NCBI GenBank assembly: GCA_964386565.1
Contig: CAYLRU010000078.1
Location: forward strand, 1 to 5,824
Length of the DNA stretch: 5,824 nucleotides
Source of the DNA: CAYLRU01 sp964386565
Lineage (GTDB): Bacteria; Desulfobacterota; Desulfobacteria; Desulfobacterales; UBA5616
Reading direction: 5' to 3'
Shown one piece after another: positions 5,155 through 5,824 of the stretch. The position numbers and the translations under genes are program-made. Each line of letters begins with the position of its first letter. Positions within the stretch are counted from its first letter, which is position 1. The notes beneath the pieces were generated by a model, which was given only the letters and a program-made list of their open reading frames with translations, was not told the DNA's origin and searched no databases.

Positions 5155-5824
5155 TTATCCCGCATCGTCACCCAGAACAACCAGTGCATCAACAGCAACC
5201 GGTTTTCCATTGACAAGCTTTAACGGGTTGATGTCGATTTCCTTTACATTTTCGTGGTCCATTCCGATCTGACCCACCGCCATGAGGATGTCTGCGAGGA
5301 TTTCCCGGTCAACAGCAGGTTTTCCCCGAAATGCATCCAGTATCTTTTTCCCCCGTATATCTTCCATCATGTCCATGGCATCCCATCGGGTCAGTGGAGC
5401 CACCCGAAACGAGGTGTCTTTCAATATTTCCGTGAAAATACCGCCGATGCCGAACATCACGCAGGGACCGAACTGAGCGTCGCGTGTCAATCCCACGACC
5501 AGTTCCCGGTCTCCCTTTATCATCTGTTGTACAAGAACTTCATTAACCGGTGCTTCGGGTTTTGACGTCAGGTTTTTATAGGCTTCCCGTACCTCATCTT
5601 CCTTGCGCAAATCCAGTGCGATCAGGTTGAGTTCGGTTTTATGGCTTAATTCCTGGCCGGATCCTTTCAGTACCACGGGATACCCTATTTCAGCCGCCGC
5701 AGCCACCGCATCCTCCTCGGAGGTGACAACTTTTTCCTTGGTAATCGGAATACCGTACTCAGACAGCAATTGTTTTGATTCGTGCTCCGATAGTGTTTTA
5801 GCTCCTCTTTTAATAGCATCTTCA
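5155..5824 (-). CDS. ADP-forming acyl-CoA synthetase, ATP-grasp beta subunit or domain (5' end beyond the window)
   Basis: The frame is open from the right edge to TAA at 5155-5157, giving 222 visible residues; those before the TTG at 5769 belong to the family too (EDAIKRGAKTLSEHESKQ, leading into LLSEYGIP), so the gene starts outside the window. Numbered from the first visible residue: LSEHESKQLLSEYGIP (11-26) is the usual opening of the beta domain; GYPVVLK (47-53) carries the ATP-grasp lysine; SHK (60-62) the conserved His region; FGIGGIFTEILKD (124-136) the glycine-rich loop; FRGKP (165-169) and EIDINPL (195-201) the metal/nucleotide-binding end. The enzyme interconverts acyl-CoA + ADP + phosphate with acid + ATP + CoA, and also needs a CoA-binding alpha part, which is not visible. 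HKTELNLI has NL where many members have a GG- or GA-type pair. It may be a separate beta subunit of about 230 aa or the end of a fused protein of about 700 aa. Substrate unknown. Confidence 0.9.
   Translation of the reverse strand, partial: EDAIKRGAKTLSEHESKQLLSEYGIPITKEKVVTSEEDAVAAAAEIGYPVVLKGSGQELSHKTELNLIALDLRKEDEVREAYKNLTSKPEAPVNEVLVQQMIKGDRELVVGLTRDAQFGPCVMFGIGGIFTEILKDTSFRVAPLTRWDAMDMMEDIRGKKILDAFRGKPAVDREILADILMAVGQIGMDHENVKEIDINPLKLVNGKPVAVDALVVLGDDAG

Noticed and set aside
5767..5769. TTG as the start of the synthetase gene
   Set aside because: The frame is open upstream to the edge and the preceding residues match the conserved beginning of the beta domain, so the true start is outside the window.
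1..5824. CRISPR arrays, tRNA/rRNA genes, insertion sequences, phage or defence genes
   Set aside because: No regularly spaced direct repeats, no RNA-gene signatures, and no transposase, integrase or defence-type open frames were seen on either strand.

Overview
The window reads like chromosomal DNA of an anaerobic, acid-degrading bacterium. Protein style, mid-range GC and gene content suggest a Desulfobacterota (Desulfobacterales-like) genome, but this is an inference from general resemblance and no marker gene is present. Every gene I can support lies on the minus strand, so the transcription order is right to left.

In that order: (1) the C-terminal part of an ATP-grasp, ADP-forming acyl-CoA synthetase (beta subunit/domain), cut by the right edge; (2) a good Rho-independent terminator; (3) a nitroreductase-family flavoprotein; (4) an acyl-CoA dehydrogenase (here ACAD-2, 399 aa); (5) a 258-bp intergenic region with a recognisable sigma70-type promoter and several inverted repeats; (6) a major facilitator transporter of the monocarboxylate/oxalate-formate type, probably starting at TTG; (7) a second acyl-CoA dehydrogenase (ACAD-1, 399 aa), which aligns with ACAD-2 without any gap at about 68% identity (hand count); (8) the first 15 codons of what looks like a third acyl-CoA dehydrogenase (ACAD-3), cut by the left edge.

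The genes fit one theme: uptake of a carboxylic acid (transporter), CoA-thioester formation or ATP recovery from it (ADP-forming synthetase), and alpha,beta-desaturation of the acyl-CoA (dehydrogenases). The substrate cannot be told from the sequence. Transporter, ACAD-1 and ACAD-3 probably form one transcription unit from the promoter at 2723-2751.

The most interesting observation is in the active-site residues. Both full-length dehydrogenases lack the Glu of the usual C-terminal YEG motif (Ala378), carry a Glu at the helix-G position used by isovaleryl- and long-chain enzymes (Glu250), and lack the Arg of the usual ER-x-x-FG FAD motif (Thr274). That pattern fits the catalytic subunit of a heteromeric alpha2beta2 dehydrogenase, with ACAD-3 as candidate partner. 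I see no mobile element, CRISPR array, tRNA, rRNA or clearly new defence or biosynthetic system.
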